64,000 nt of DNA from Pratylenchus scribneri. Lineage: Eukaryota > Nematoda > Chromadorea > Rhabditida > Pratylenchidae. The number at the start of each line of letters is the position of its first letter. Within the stretch, counting starts at the first letter, position 1. A model generated the notes under the pieces. The model saw only the letters and a program-made list of their open reading frames with translations. It ran no database searches and was not told the DNA's origin. Both the position numbers and the translations under genes were made by a program. The stretch covers positions 1,488,001 to 1,552,000 of the forward strand of contig JAQSEB010000045.1 of the NCBI GenBank assembly GCA_030063045.1, given 5' to 3'. Positions 51,178-59,802 of the stretch are shown here, piece after piece.

Positions 51178-51547
51178 CTAATATCGAGGCATCCCGCGGG
51201 AGTTTGTGCCACCCCGCTTGGGCGCGGCGAAGTATGGGCGGCGAAATTGGCCAGACCCTATTAAATATCACAAAATCAAAATAAACTTTTATTCAAAAAT
51301 CACCGGACGGCTGACCGACGATTATTGTTGAAGGCGCCTGCCGTTGGGCAGCGGCGGCCACCGAATCCAATGTTCTTTTCAGCTCGTCGCATCTCGATTC
51401 GAGGCTATCAAATTTGGCTTCCAATGCCTCAGAAAAGGAGTTAAAAACCTCTCGAAATGTTTTCTCAGAGAGATAGGCTAATTTTGGGATTTTAGGTGAA
51501 CTACTGGAAGATGAAGAAGAAGAATTGGTTTCACCTTTCTCGGACAT
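51178..51547 (-). CDS. Antisense coiled-coil protein carried in retroelement leader, 107 aa
   Basis: Minus-strand exons 51547-51304 and 51257-51178 flank a 46-bp intron (GTGATT...AATAG), total 324 bases. The protein starts MSEKGET, then a run of nine Ser, PKIPKLAYLSEKTFREVF, and a charged helix (EALEAKFDSLESRCDELKRT) typical of a coiled coil. The C-terminus after splicing is basic with Arg/Gly (GSGQFRRPYFAAPKRGG). An in-frame upstream ATG at 51598 would add 17 residues. Without splicing, the frame ends four codons past the splice site. Function unknown; a small RNA-binding or oligomerising protein is a guess from composition. It lies within the LTRs and opposite to gag. Confidence 0.55.
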
Positions 51548-51854
51548 ATTATGAACAAAATACAAAAGCGAAAGCTTAAATACCCCACAAATGCCCATCT
51601 ATAGCCAAAGGCTAATCCGGGATTAAGCTAGCAAATAATCACCCTCGAGCAAAATATCTGCAAACAATCATTTTTTTTTACGTAGAAAAGCGCCAAATCA
51701 CCATTTTTTATTGCAAAAAATGCCGCCTTTCAATCATTTTTGCGCGCAATATCATTTTTTTTCACGCGCAAATACGTTCCCAAACCAGAATTTTGTCACA
51801 ACCATAAGCAATTAAGCTATTTTTTTTCCCCGCAAAATTAATGCAAAATAATAA
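51548..51854. promoter_or_regulatory. Region between antisense genes and gag frame
   Basis: About 300 bp with T-runs and CGCG-containing short inverted motifs (TTGCGCGCAA near 51750). It lies between divergent reading directions and may act as a two-way promoter; this is inference from position only. Confidence 0.25.
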
Positions 51855-52043
51855 TTCAGACTTATCAATCAAACAAATCCGTTTCCCACAAACTACCCTC
51901 AAGCAAATTACCCCCAAACAACAAAAAAACAATCGCGACAGCTAACATCCGAAGCGATTGCAGGATCAACTCCGGTTTCACCCCGCGAGTGGAGAATTTT
52001 CAACAGAAACTTCAATAAGGAATTCGAAAAAAATAAAAAACTA

Positions 52044-55000
52044 TTGGAAATAAATAAAGAAATTAATAATAAAGAAATTAATAAAGAATTATATAATAAA
52101 GGAAATAATAAAGAAGAAATAAATAAAAAAGAATTAAATAAAGAAGAAAATAATAAAAATACAAAAGAATTAAATACAAAAGAAAATAATAAAGATAAAA
52201 TAAATAAAAACGAAACAAATAAAGGAAAAACTAAAGAAAATAATAAAGAAATAAATAAAAAATCAGAAATAAAGATTATAAATATTGAAAATATGAACGT
52301 AGAACAAGAGATAAATGAAATTAAGGGCCGGTTCAATGAATTACATGTAAATGACCACCTCCCGGCCATCCGCCTCGAAAAATTCAAAGGGCGGATGGAT
52401 GGGAGAGATTTCAACGAATTCTTAAAAGAATTCTATAAGATGGGCAACATGTACAGCTGGTCAGAAAAGAGATGCTGCCTCATCCTTCCGGCATTCTTAG
52501 AAAACGATGCCATGGCGGCCTATGAGTCATTAGATGAGGCCATGAGAAAAAATTGGAAAACCCTGGTCGATGAGCTAGCCAAGAAGCTAGCGAGATCAGA
52601 GGATCTAGCCTTACAGCGCCGAAAGTTAATTGATTCTCGGCAAAGTGCTAATGAATCAGCCATGGAATTTGCTATAAAAATAAAAGAACTAGTAAAAAGG
52701 GCATACCCCGCAAGTAAAAATTATACTGATGAGCAAAGGGAAAGCATTGCCATAGACTATTTCACTAATGGCCTTAAGCCTGAGCTCCAAGACGAAACAA
52801 TTAGGAAAAAACCGGCAACCCTATCAGAGGCAATAGAAATAGCTAGAGCTGAAGAAGTAATTCTAGCTAGGAAGAAAAATAGTCAATTCGATAATGGATT
52901 AGGCGAAATTAAAAATGAAATTAAACGAATGAATGATAAAATTATAGAAATAAATGCAGTAAATGCCATATCAAATAATCAAAATCCAAATCAGCAGAAC
53001 AGAGGATTCCGTTCTTGGATCCCTTTCGGCCAAAATAATAGAGGCCGTGGTTGGAATTGGCCACGAGGCCGCTTCTGGCCAAGACGAAATTTTGGTCAAA
53101 ATAGGCAGTTTAATCAAAATTTTGGCCAGAATGTACCACAAAATTATCAAAATTATAATCAATATAACAATCAAAATAATCAAAACTTCGGTCAAAACGG
53201 ACCACAAAACTTTCAAAATTATGGTCAAAGAAATGACCAACAAAATAACAATAATTCTCAAAATAATTTTAATCCAAATTACAATAACAGGAGAGGCAGA
53301 GGTGGAAATAGAGGCAGAGGCCGCGGAAATCGTGGCCGGGGAAGCTATTCTATTAATGAAGTGACAGCAAATTTTATGCCACTAACCACCATTTTATGCT
53401 TAATTAGCCTATTTTCGCTTGGTTTGGCTATGGATTATCAAGTTTGCCCACAACCACGAAGTGGCTATTTGTTATCCTGGCCAACCTTGCAAAATTGTGA
53501 AAGTAACATAGACGAAAATGAAGAATTAAAATCGATTGAAATGGAAATATTTGTGCCAAGAATAGCTCCCAAGTTCATCCCCGGTTTCAAATGTGTCAAA
53601 GAAATCACACAATATTTTACAAAAAGGATATTTAAAATTAATATTGATGAATGGAGCCAAAATATTACGGAAAGCATAAGTGAAGAAGAATGTTGGAAAA
53701 TGGCCAAAGAAGGCAAAACGCTAAATGGCACAATTTTAAAGAAATTAAATGAAGATTTATGGCAATCTGAGACTGAAGAAATTTCAGAACCATATTCATG
53801 GTTTGGCACAGATTGCATAAATTCGACAATTTATAAATTAGAAGTTGGAACCGTAGGTTCCGTGGATGGAAAAGGCATGGTGAGCAGGCTCGAAGAAATG
53901 TCTCGTTGCCTACCATTTGATGGCCATTGTGAAGTGGATAATCAAATGATTATCTGGCCAATGCCAAATGAAACCACATTCTGTATTTATGAAAGTGCAG
54001 GAAAATTTAAAGCAATTATGTCAAATGAATATATATTAGTTGAAGAAATACAAGCCGCCTTTATATCAGCAAATAAGGAAATACCTGAAGAAGCGCAAAA
54101 ATGCGTTCCGGAAAATGCTAAATTAATGGAAAATGAAGTTATTATATCAATTTTAAATGAAAATAATAGAAAGAAAAGGACAGTGGGTTATACTTTATAT
54201 TTTAATACACCTTCAACTTCAATCAGAACTCCACCCAGAGCCAGTACCACATTTGCATGGCAAACCTGGCCTACAACTCCAACGAGTACAAAAACACCCA
54301 CAACCCAAACTAGCACAAAAAGATCAACAACCCATACAAGTACAAAAAGACCCACAACTCAAACTGGCACTAGAATGCTCTCAACGCAAACTAGTACAGT
54401 AAGGACCACAACCCGGACAACCACAAAGTGGTCAACAACAGCAAATACATATTTTCATACACCCACCACCATAAAAACGCAAAACACAGCGGCCACAACA
54501 ACCCAAAAATCGCTAATAAATAAAAATTATGAAATTGTAATAAGTCCAATGGAAGAAATAAAAAAGGAACAATTCTTTAATGAATTCTTTTTTCCTACAG
54601 AGAAAATTGAAACTACAGTAAAAAAGGAAAATGTATACAATACGCCAGAACCACCAATAATGGCACAAGAATTTAGGCAGGAAAATAATAATTTAAATGT
54701 GAAATCGCAATATTTATCTATCAAAACACAAAATGAAACTAAAGAATTATTTAACAGACTATGGAATCAAATTTGTAGGCTACATAATTTTCAAACAAAT
54801 ATAGTCAGAACAATATTAAAAATAGATGCCAAAGAAGGAGTAAGGTTATGGTTGAACCGTAATGACCTTACTGCCGTCCACAATGGACAAGCAATTTTGG
54901 TCGCGGTTTGCACACCAGTCAAACCAAAGAAAATATTTTGGTCAAATATGATTGGAAATAAATGTTATGAATACACACCGGTACGGATTGAAAATATGAC

Positions 55001-58000
55001 CATGTTCATTTTGCCTGGAAGCAATGAGCTTACCTTACATTCTCCTAACATTAGCTGTGAAGAAAAAGCAGTTCCTGCTTTTCAGGACAATAAAGGAGAA
55101 TGGAGAACAGAATATGGTGTAACTCAAGTATCTAGCGCAAATCAGCATCTTGTACAGATGTCAAAACAGAATTTGATTAAATTTAGAGCCGCATCGATTT
55201 TTAATTCAGATTTACACAGAATAGCTACATCCATTTCAATTTTAGACGCATATGCCAAAAGAGTAAATCAAAAAGTAATAAATATACCAAGGCGAACCCA
55301 TTATACTGGAAATAATGATGACAGTTCATTTTTTGATGATATCGCGGATTTCGCTCAAAATGCTGGCGAATTCGTAGTAAATAAAACAGAACAAGCGGTC
55401 GAAAAAATTAAAGAACAAAGTGGCATATTCTCATGGCTTGAATGGCTTGATCCAGCAAAATGGAGTGGAATTCTTAAAGTTTTCTGCATTATTGCCATAA
55501 TAATAATGGCCATAGGCGGAATTATATATACATTCCCCTATTGGCTTCCTTTTGCTAAACTTTTATGGCCAAAACGTAAAAATGAGCCAAAAGCCATTAC
55601 AGTAGCAGCAATAAATAAAAATGATAGATTAAGGCGTTCCGAAGAATCAGTTCACATGCTAAATTATTTCCCTAAAATATACGCCGTTAAGGGAAGCTCG
55701 GATAAAAGCAAAAGAGCATATATTGATTTAAAAGTAAATGGGAAAAAAATAAAATCAATGATTGACCCTGGCGCAGAAATTAGCTACTGTCGTGAATCTG
55801 TGGCCAGAAATTTAAATTTATTTATTAATAAAGGCGATACGCCCATGGCTTCAGCAGCAAATCAAACTGCTATACCATTTTTAGGCTCAGCAACTGTAAA
55901 AATTAAATTCGGCGATATAGAAATGACAAGATCGCTATTAATATCCAAAAATCAATTTTGTCCTGCACCGATTTTGATCGGCACAGACCTCTATGACGAC
56001 ATTCGAATTAATTTTAAGGACTCATTCGTAACTATTGATGGAATCACTCTTCCATTAATAGCAAATATAAATCTGAAGAAAGAATATAAAATTTATGTAG
56101 ACGAAAAATTAAAATTGCCTCCACATTCAGATAATTTTATAATGGCACGAACAAAATACAGATTCCCTATAGAGAAAAATTTTCTTGTAACATTACTAAC
56201 ACATAGTTATGCATTACTTTTAATCGGAAAATCGATTGTCTGCCCGGGTTCAACCCAACAAGTGCCGTTAAGGCTAATGAACACCGGAAACAAGGAAATA
56301 ACAATTTTTGCGAATTCAAACATTGCAAAATTAGAGGAAATTGATGAAAATTTTGAACCAAAAACAGTTTTTCACATTTCAAGCGAAAATATGCCATATA
56401 ATGAATATGTAAATAATAAGAAAATAAAAGTAAAAACTGAGAAAGAAGATGAAAAATGGGATGAATTTTTCCCTAATCTAATGTACTTAGATAATGATAA
56501 TAAATTAGATGAAATCGATTTAACAGGAAGTGTACTAAGCGAAAACGGAAAGGACAAATTATTTGAAATCATTAGACAATATAAAAATGCCTTTGTCAGA
56601 CAAGGCGAAATTGGCAATTACAAAGGTCCTATCGAACATTCTATACATTTAATCCCAGGTAGTGTGCCGACTTCGCAAAGACCATACAGAGTGCCAATGG
56701 CTTTGCGTGATGAAGTGGAAAGGCAAATTAAAGAATTACTTGAGAAAAAGATAATAAGACCATCCACGAGCGCTTTCTGCGCGCCAATTGTACTTGTACG
56801 CAAAAAAGGTAATTCATATCGAATGGCAATTGATTACCGTAGGCTAAATAATATAACAATGCCAGAGACCTACATTATGCCACTAGTACAAGACATACTC
56901 GATTTATGTGGATCAAAGCGAATGTATACGACATTCGACTTTAAAATGGGATTTTATCAAATAAACATGAATCCAAAAGACATCGAAAAAACCGCTTTCG
57001 GCACTTTTCTCGGTCTATTCGAGTTCATTAAACTCCCATTTGGCCTAAAAGGCGCTCCAAGTACATTCATGAGAGCAATGAACGAACTCCGTAGAGAACT
57101 GACAAGCGCCACATTTGTATATATGGATGATGTTGTCTTGGCCTCAAATTCTGAAGACGACCATCTAAATGATATAGCCCAATTCCTAAGAGTTGTTGTG
57201 AAAAGTGGCATGAAATTGCACTTAGGAAAATGTAAATGGGCACTAAAAGAAATAAAATACTTAGGAATGCTCATTTCGGAAGAGGGAATCCGGCCAGACC
57301 CGAAAAATATTGAAACGGTTCAAAAATTCAACGAACCTAAAACATTAACTGAGCTCCGCTCCTTCATAGGAGCAGTATCCTATTTCAGGAAATTTATAAA
57401 AAACTTTGCCGGAATAATGAAGCCGCTTTATGAAGCGACCAAAAAGGAACAAATAAATTGGGGCAAAGAGCATAGCATGGCTTTTAAAACAATTATTGAA
57501 AAACTCACCACAGCCCCTGTATTGAAATCTCCGAAATGGGGAAAAGAATTCACTTTGGAAACGGATGCGAGCAGCACGGCACTCGGTGCCTGCTTACTTC
57601 AAAAGGATTCTAAAGGGGTTATACATCCAGTTTCCTTCTGGTCGCGAATTTTGAATAAACATGAAAAGAATTACCATAGCACGGAGCTCGAAGCTCTAGC
57701 CGTGGTCGAAGCACTAAAGAATTATGAAGCATACATCGAAGGCTCCGGCCAGACAATTGTCCGAACAGACAATTCAGCAATATGTCAATTACTGAAAAAG
57801 AAAGAAGCCAAAGGCCGTCTGGCCAAATTTCAAATGATAATACAAAATTTTGATATAAAATTCGAACATAGGTCGGGCAAATCAAATGCCTTTTGCGACC
57901 ATGTCAGTAGATATCCACCAAATATAAAGGAAGAAGAAAAAATAAAACTAAAAATTTGCGAAATTAGTGTGATGAATTTTGACAAGCAAACATTAAGAAA

Positions 58001-58937
58001 AGAAACACTAAATGATCCAATTTTATCAAAAATATTAAAAATGATTAAAAAAGAATGGAACATGCCAATAGAAGATGAAGTAAAACCATATTTAAATATA
58101 AAAAATGAAATAAATGAAGAAAATGGGATCCTAGAACTAAATGATGGACGAATAATTATCCCATCATCAATGAGAGAAATGGCACTGAAAATATTACACA
58201 GAGCCCATTTTGGGACGAATAAGACTAAATTAAAAGCCAGACAGTTGATGTTCTGGCCAAATATTAACAAGGATATTGATGATTTAATAAATAGTTGTGA
58301 AAATTGTAAAAAATATAGTGATAATCCCCCCAAGGTGCCACTTAAACAGTGGGAATCAGCGGAAAAGCCATGGCAAAGAATCCATGTTGACTACGCTGGT
58401 CCGTTTCTTGGCATTAGTTTTTTTGTGATGGTTGATGCCTATTCAAAATACCCATTTATTAAAATAATGAAAGTCACAACTTCCGATGCCACAATTGACT
58501 TTTTAGAGGAAATATTTTCCCAATATGGCTATCCGTTGACGTTGGTCTCGGATAATGGCCCACAATTAATTTCTGAAAACTTCGAAAAATATTTAGTTAG
58601 GAATGGCATAATCCATAAAAAGAGTCCTCCCTACCACCCTCAAAGCAATGGGTTAGCGGAGCGATTTGTGAGGACAGCCAAAAACTCAATAAAGAAAATG
58701 GTAGGAGAGGAAACTCCAACCAAAAAGAAATTGAACGAAATAATAAGAATCTTCCTACTAGAATATAGAAGTACACCACACAGTAGCACGGGACAGACCC
58801 CAAGTAAGCTCTTCTTGAAAAGAGAAATTAGAAATGGTCTAGAAATGATTTTAAATATGGAACAATTAACCAAAGAAAAGATTGAAAACGAAAAAGAAAT
58901 ACAAATGCAAAATGCGAATATAAAAATTTGGAAATAA
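52044..58937 (+). CDS. gag-env-pol: Gag-Env-Pol polyprotein in one frame, 2297 codons
   Basis: The frame is open from 51855 without an ATG until 52293, so the true start is unknown; 52044 is a TTG. Domains by base position: K/N/E low-complexity (52044-52290); capsid-like gag (about 52350-52880); Asn/Gln-rich then Arg-Gly nucleocapsid without zinc knuckles (53000-53345); an envelope-like part with a signal peptide from the ATG at 53376, RKKR at 54168-54179, a Thr-rich mucin-like stalk (54207-54515), a second Cys-containing ectodomain and a membrane anchor near 55470-55545; aspartic protease with DPGA at 55764-55775; reverse transcriptase with YMDD at 57120-57131; RNase H (LETDASS near 57555); integrase with zinc-binding H/C region (58195-58330), VDYAGPF, SDNGPQ and HPQSNGLAERF. 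The Env class is not certain; a far resemblance to class III-type glycoproteins found in other invertebrate retroelements is only an impression. A stop at 58935 cuts off the integrase C-terminus. Confidence 0.9.
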   Translation: MEINKEINNKEINKELYNKGNNKEEINKKELNKEENNKNTKELNTKENNKDKINKNETNKGKTKENNKEINKKSEIKIINIENMNVEQEINEIKGRFNELHVNDHLPAIRLEKFKGRMDGRDFNEFLKEFYKMGNMYSWSEKRCCLILPAFLENDAMAAYESLDEAMRKNWKTLVDELAKKLARSEDLALQRRKLIDSRQSANESAMEFAIKIKELVKRAYPASKNYTDEQRESIAIDYFTNGLKPELQDETIRKKPATLSEAIEIARAEEVILARKKNSQFDNGLGEIKNEIKRMNDKIIEINAVNAISNNQNPNQQNRGFRSWIPFGQNNRGRGWNWPRGRFWPRRNFGQNRQFNQNFGQNVPQNYQNYNQYNNQNNQNFGQNGPQNFQNYGQRNDQQNNNNSQNNFNPNYNNRRGRGGNRGRGRGNRGRGSYSINEVTANFMPLTTILCLISLFSLGLAMDYQVCPQPRSGYLLSWPTLQNCESNIDENEELKSIEMEIFVPRIAPKFIPGFKCVKEITQYFTKRIFKINIDEWSQNITESISEEECWKMAKEGKTLNGTILKKLNEDLWQSETEEISEPYSWFGTDCINSTIYKLEVGTVGSVDGKGMVSRLEEMSRCLPFDGHCEVDNQMIIWPMPNETTFCIYESAGKFKAIMSNEYILVEEIQAAFISANKEIPEEAQKCVPENAKLMENEVIISILNENNRKKRTVGYTLYFNTPSTSIRTPPRASTTFAWQTWPTTPTSTKTPTTQTSTKRSTTHTSTKRPTTQTGTRMLSTQTSTVRTTTRTTTKWSTTANTYFHTPTTIKTQNTAATTTQKSLINKNYEIVISPMEEIKKEQFFNEFFFPTEKIETTVKKENVYNTPEPPIMAQEFRQENNNLNVKSQYLSIKTQNETKELFNRLWNQICRLHNFQTNIVRTILKIDAKEGVRLWLNRNDLTAVHNGQAILVAVCTPVKPKKIFWSNMIGNKCYEYTPVRIENMTMFILPGSNELTLHSPNISCEEKAVPAFQDNKGEWRTEYGVTQVSSANQHLVQMSKQNLIKFRAASIFNSDLHRIATSISILDAYAKRVNQKVINIPRRTHYTGNNDDSSFFDDIADFAQNAGEFVVNKTEQAVEKIKEQSGIFSWLEWLDPAKWSGILKVFCIIAIIIMAIGGIIYTFPYWLPFAKLLWPKRKNEPKAITVAAINKNDRLRRSEESVHMLNYFPKIYAVKGSSDKSKRAYIDLKVNGKKIKSMIDPGAEISYCRESVARNLNLFINKGDTPMASAANQTAIPFLGSATVKIKFGDIEMTRSLLISKNQFCPAPILIGTDLYDDIRINFKDSFVTIDGITLPLIANINLKKEYKIYVDEKLKLPPHSDNFIMARTKYRFPIEKNFLVTLLTHSYALLLIGKSIVCPGSTQQVPLRLMNTGNKEITIFANSNIAKLEEIDENFEPKTVFHISSENMPYNEYVNNKKIKVKTEKEDEKWDEFFPNLMYLDNDNKLDEIDLTGSVLSENGKDKLFEIIRQYKNAFVRQGEIGNYKGPIEHSIHLIPGSVPTSQRPYRVPMALRDEVERQIKELLEKKIIRPSTSAFCAPIVLVRKKGNSYRMAIDYRRLNNITMPETYIMPLVQDILDLCGSKRMYTTFDFKMGFYQINMNPKDIEKTAFGTFLGLFEFIKLPFGLKGAPSTFMRAMNELRRELTSATFVYMDDVVLASNSEDDHLNDIAQFLRVVVKSGMKLHLGKCKWALKEIKYLGMLISEEGIRPDPKNIETVQKFNEPKTLTELRSFIGAVSYFRKFIKNFAGIMKPLYEATKKEQINWGKEHSMAFKTIIEKLTTAPVLKSPKWGKEFTLETDASSTALGACLLQKDSKGVIHPVSFWSRILNKHEKNYHSTELEALAVVEALKNYEAYIEGSGQTIVRTDNSAICQLLKKKEAKGRLAKFQMIIQNFDIKFEHRSGKSNAFCDHVSRYPPNIKEEEKIKLKICEISVMNFDKQTLRKETLNDPILSKILKMIKKEWNMPIEDEVKPYLNIKNEINEENGILELNDGRIIIPSSMREMALKILHRAHFGTNKTKLKARQLMFWPNINKDIDDLINSCENCKKYSDNPPKVPLKQWESAEKPWQRIHVDYAGPFLGISFFVMVDAYSKYPFIKIMKVTTSDATIDFLEEIFSQYGYPLTLVSDNGPQLISENFEKYLVRNGIIHKKSPPYHPQSNGLAERFVRTAKNSIKKMVGEETPTKKKLNEIIRIFLLEYRSTPHSSTGQTPSKLFLKREIRNGLEMILNMEQLTKEKIENEKEIQMQNANIKIWK

Positions 58938-59175
58938 AAATGTAAATAAAAAGTTCGAAATCGGCGAATTAATATGGATAAAAAACCATGGAGAAAATAA
59001 ATGGGAAAAGGGGATTGTTTTGAGCCTTATCGGCAACGCAATGCTGGAGGCGTTAAATGAAGAAAGTGGCAAAAACCACCGGCTGCATTTTGATCAAGTA
59101 AAGCCGAGGCGTCTTTCAATTAGGCGGCGGATGGCAGCAGATGAAGATGGAAAAGAAGTAGAAGAAGAACAATGA
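58938..59175 (+). pseudogene. Integrase C-terminal part in the +1 frame
   Basis: Immediately after the stop at 58935-58937 the +1 frame is open from 58924 to a TGA at 59173. It carries the family's usual C-terminal barrel features (FEIGELIWIKN, then RLHFDQVKPRR). The two frames overlap in an A-rich stretch (58924-58937), so a one-base indel there or a sequencing error separates them. As given, the integrase ends early. Confidence 0.7.
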
Positions 59176-59471
59176 ATGCCAATCCCGTTTTTCCCCAACA
59201 AAATTTCCCCTTTTTCATCCCATTTCCCTTCCCTTATTTTGTATCCATCCATCATTTTTTTTCTTCGCAACATCTGAGGGCAAGCAACATCAAAAACAAC
59301 AATAACACACATCAACACGCAGCGGAAAGCAGACGGGCACGACCACAAAGGGGCAACCCAGTTTTGAGCGCGCAAATGCACATTGGTCCCACATCCGCAT
59401 CACAATCACAAACGACACCAATGACAAGGCAATTTTTGAAATGGGACTTTCAAAAGTCAACCCCGGGTGAT
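59176..59471 (+). other. Element 3' non-coding segment
   Basis: About 300 bp between the end of integrase and the 3' LTR. A 110-codon frame from 59172 runs into the LTR but has no recognisable motif. No clear polypurine tract is seen before 59472. Confidence 0.4.
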
Positions 59472-59797
59472 TGTAATGGAATAGAATGTGGATTTGTTGG
59501 ATGATTGATGAAATGAAGTTGGTTGATTTGCCTCCGGCCATGGCTGCCCAATATTCGCCCATTGTTGATGGATTAGATGGATTTCCCCAAAGATAATATT
59601 CCCCATTTTCCTGTTTTTATGTGCTAATTCCCAATGATATTCCCCAAATTATTAACCCAGTTTTTATCGCTTATTGTGTTTATTTTGGATGGAATAAAAG
59701 GGCCAGCCTGGCGGCAAAATCGCCAGTCTTAGCCACAATAATAATTTGCCATTACTAAAATCCATTGGGAGAATTCGGGGAATAAGCTAACCCTACA
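59472..59797 (+). repeat. 3' LTR (326 bp)
   Basis: Identical by eye to 49115-49440, with the same AATAAA and hairpin (59708-59726). Ends in CCCTACA followed by the CACTC duplication. Confidence 0.93.
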
Positions 59798-59802
59798 CAC
59801 TC
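59798..59802. repeat. Target-site duplication CACTC (right)
   Basis: Matches 49110-49114. Confidence 0.88.

Larger units (their letters stand above)
49115..59797 (+). mobile_element. Full-length Ty3/Gypsy-type LTR retroelement with envelope between gag and pol
   Basis: A 10,683-bp element bounded by identical 326-bp LTRs and a perfect CACTC duplication. Order on the plus strand: 5' LTR, 2.4-kb leader, one long frame for Gag, envelope-like glycoprotein, protease, reverse transcriptase, RNase H and integrase, then about 300 bp and the 3' LTR. Protease-RT-RNase H-integrase order, the YMDD box and the integrase motifs place pol in the Ty3/Gypsy group. The leader carries two spliced genes on the minus strand. 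Intact LTRs and a nearly intact long frame argue for recent insertion. No strong polypurine tract was found before the 3' LTR. Confidence 0.93.

Noticed and set aside
51908..52414. Minus-strand 168-codon Phe/Ser/Leu-rich frame
   Set aside because: Complement of the AAT/GAA microsatellite that encodes the gag head.
52963..53364. Overlapping plus-strand frame of 133 codons within gag
   Set aside because: A product of the Asn/Gln and Arg-Gly repeats in the other frame; no motif.
59172..59504. 110-codon frame running into the 3' LTR
   Set aside because: Overlaps the end of integrase and the LTR, with no motif.
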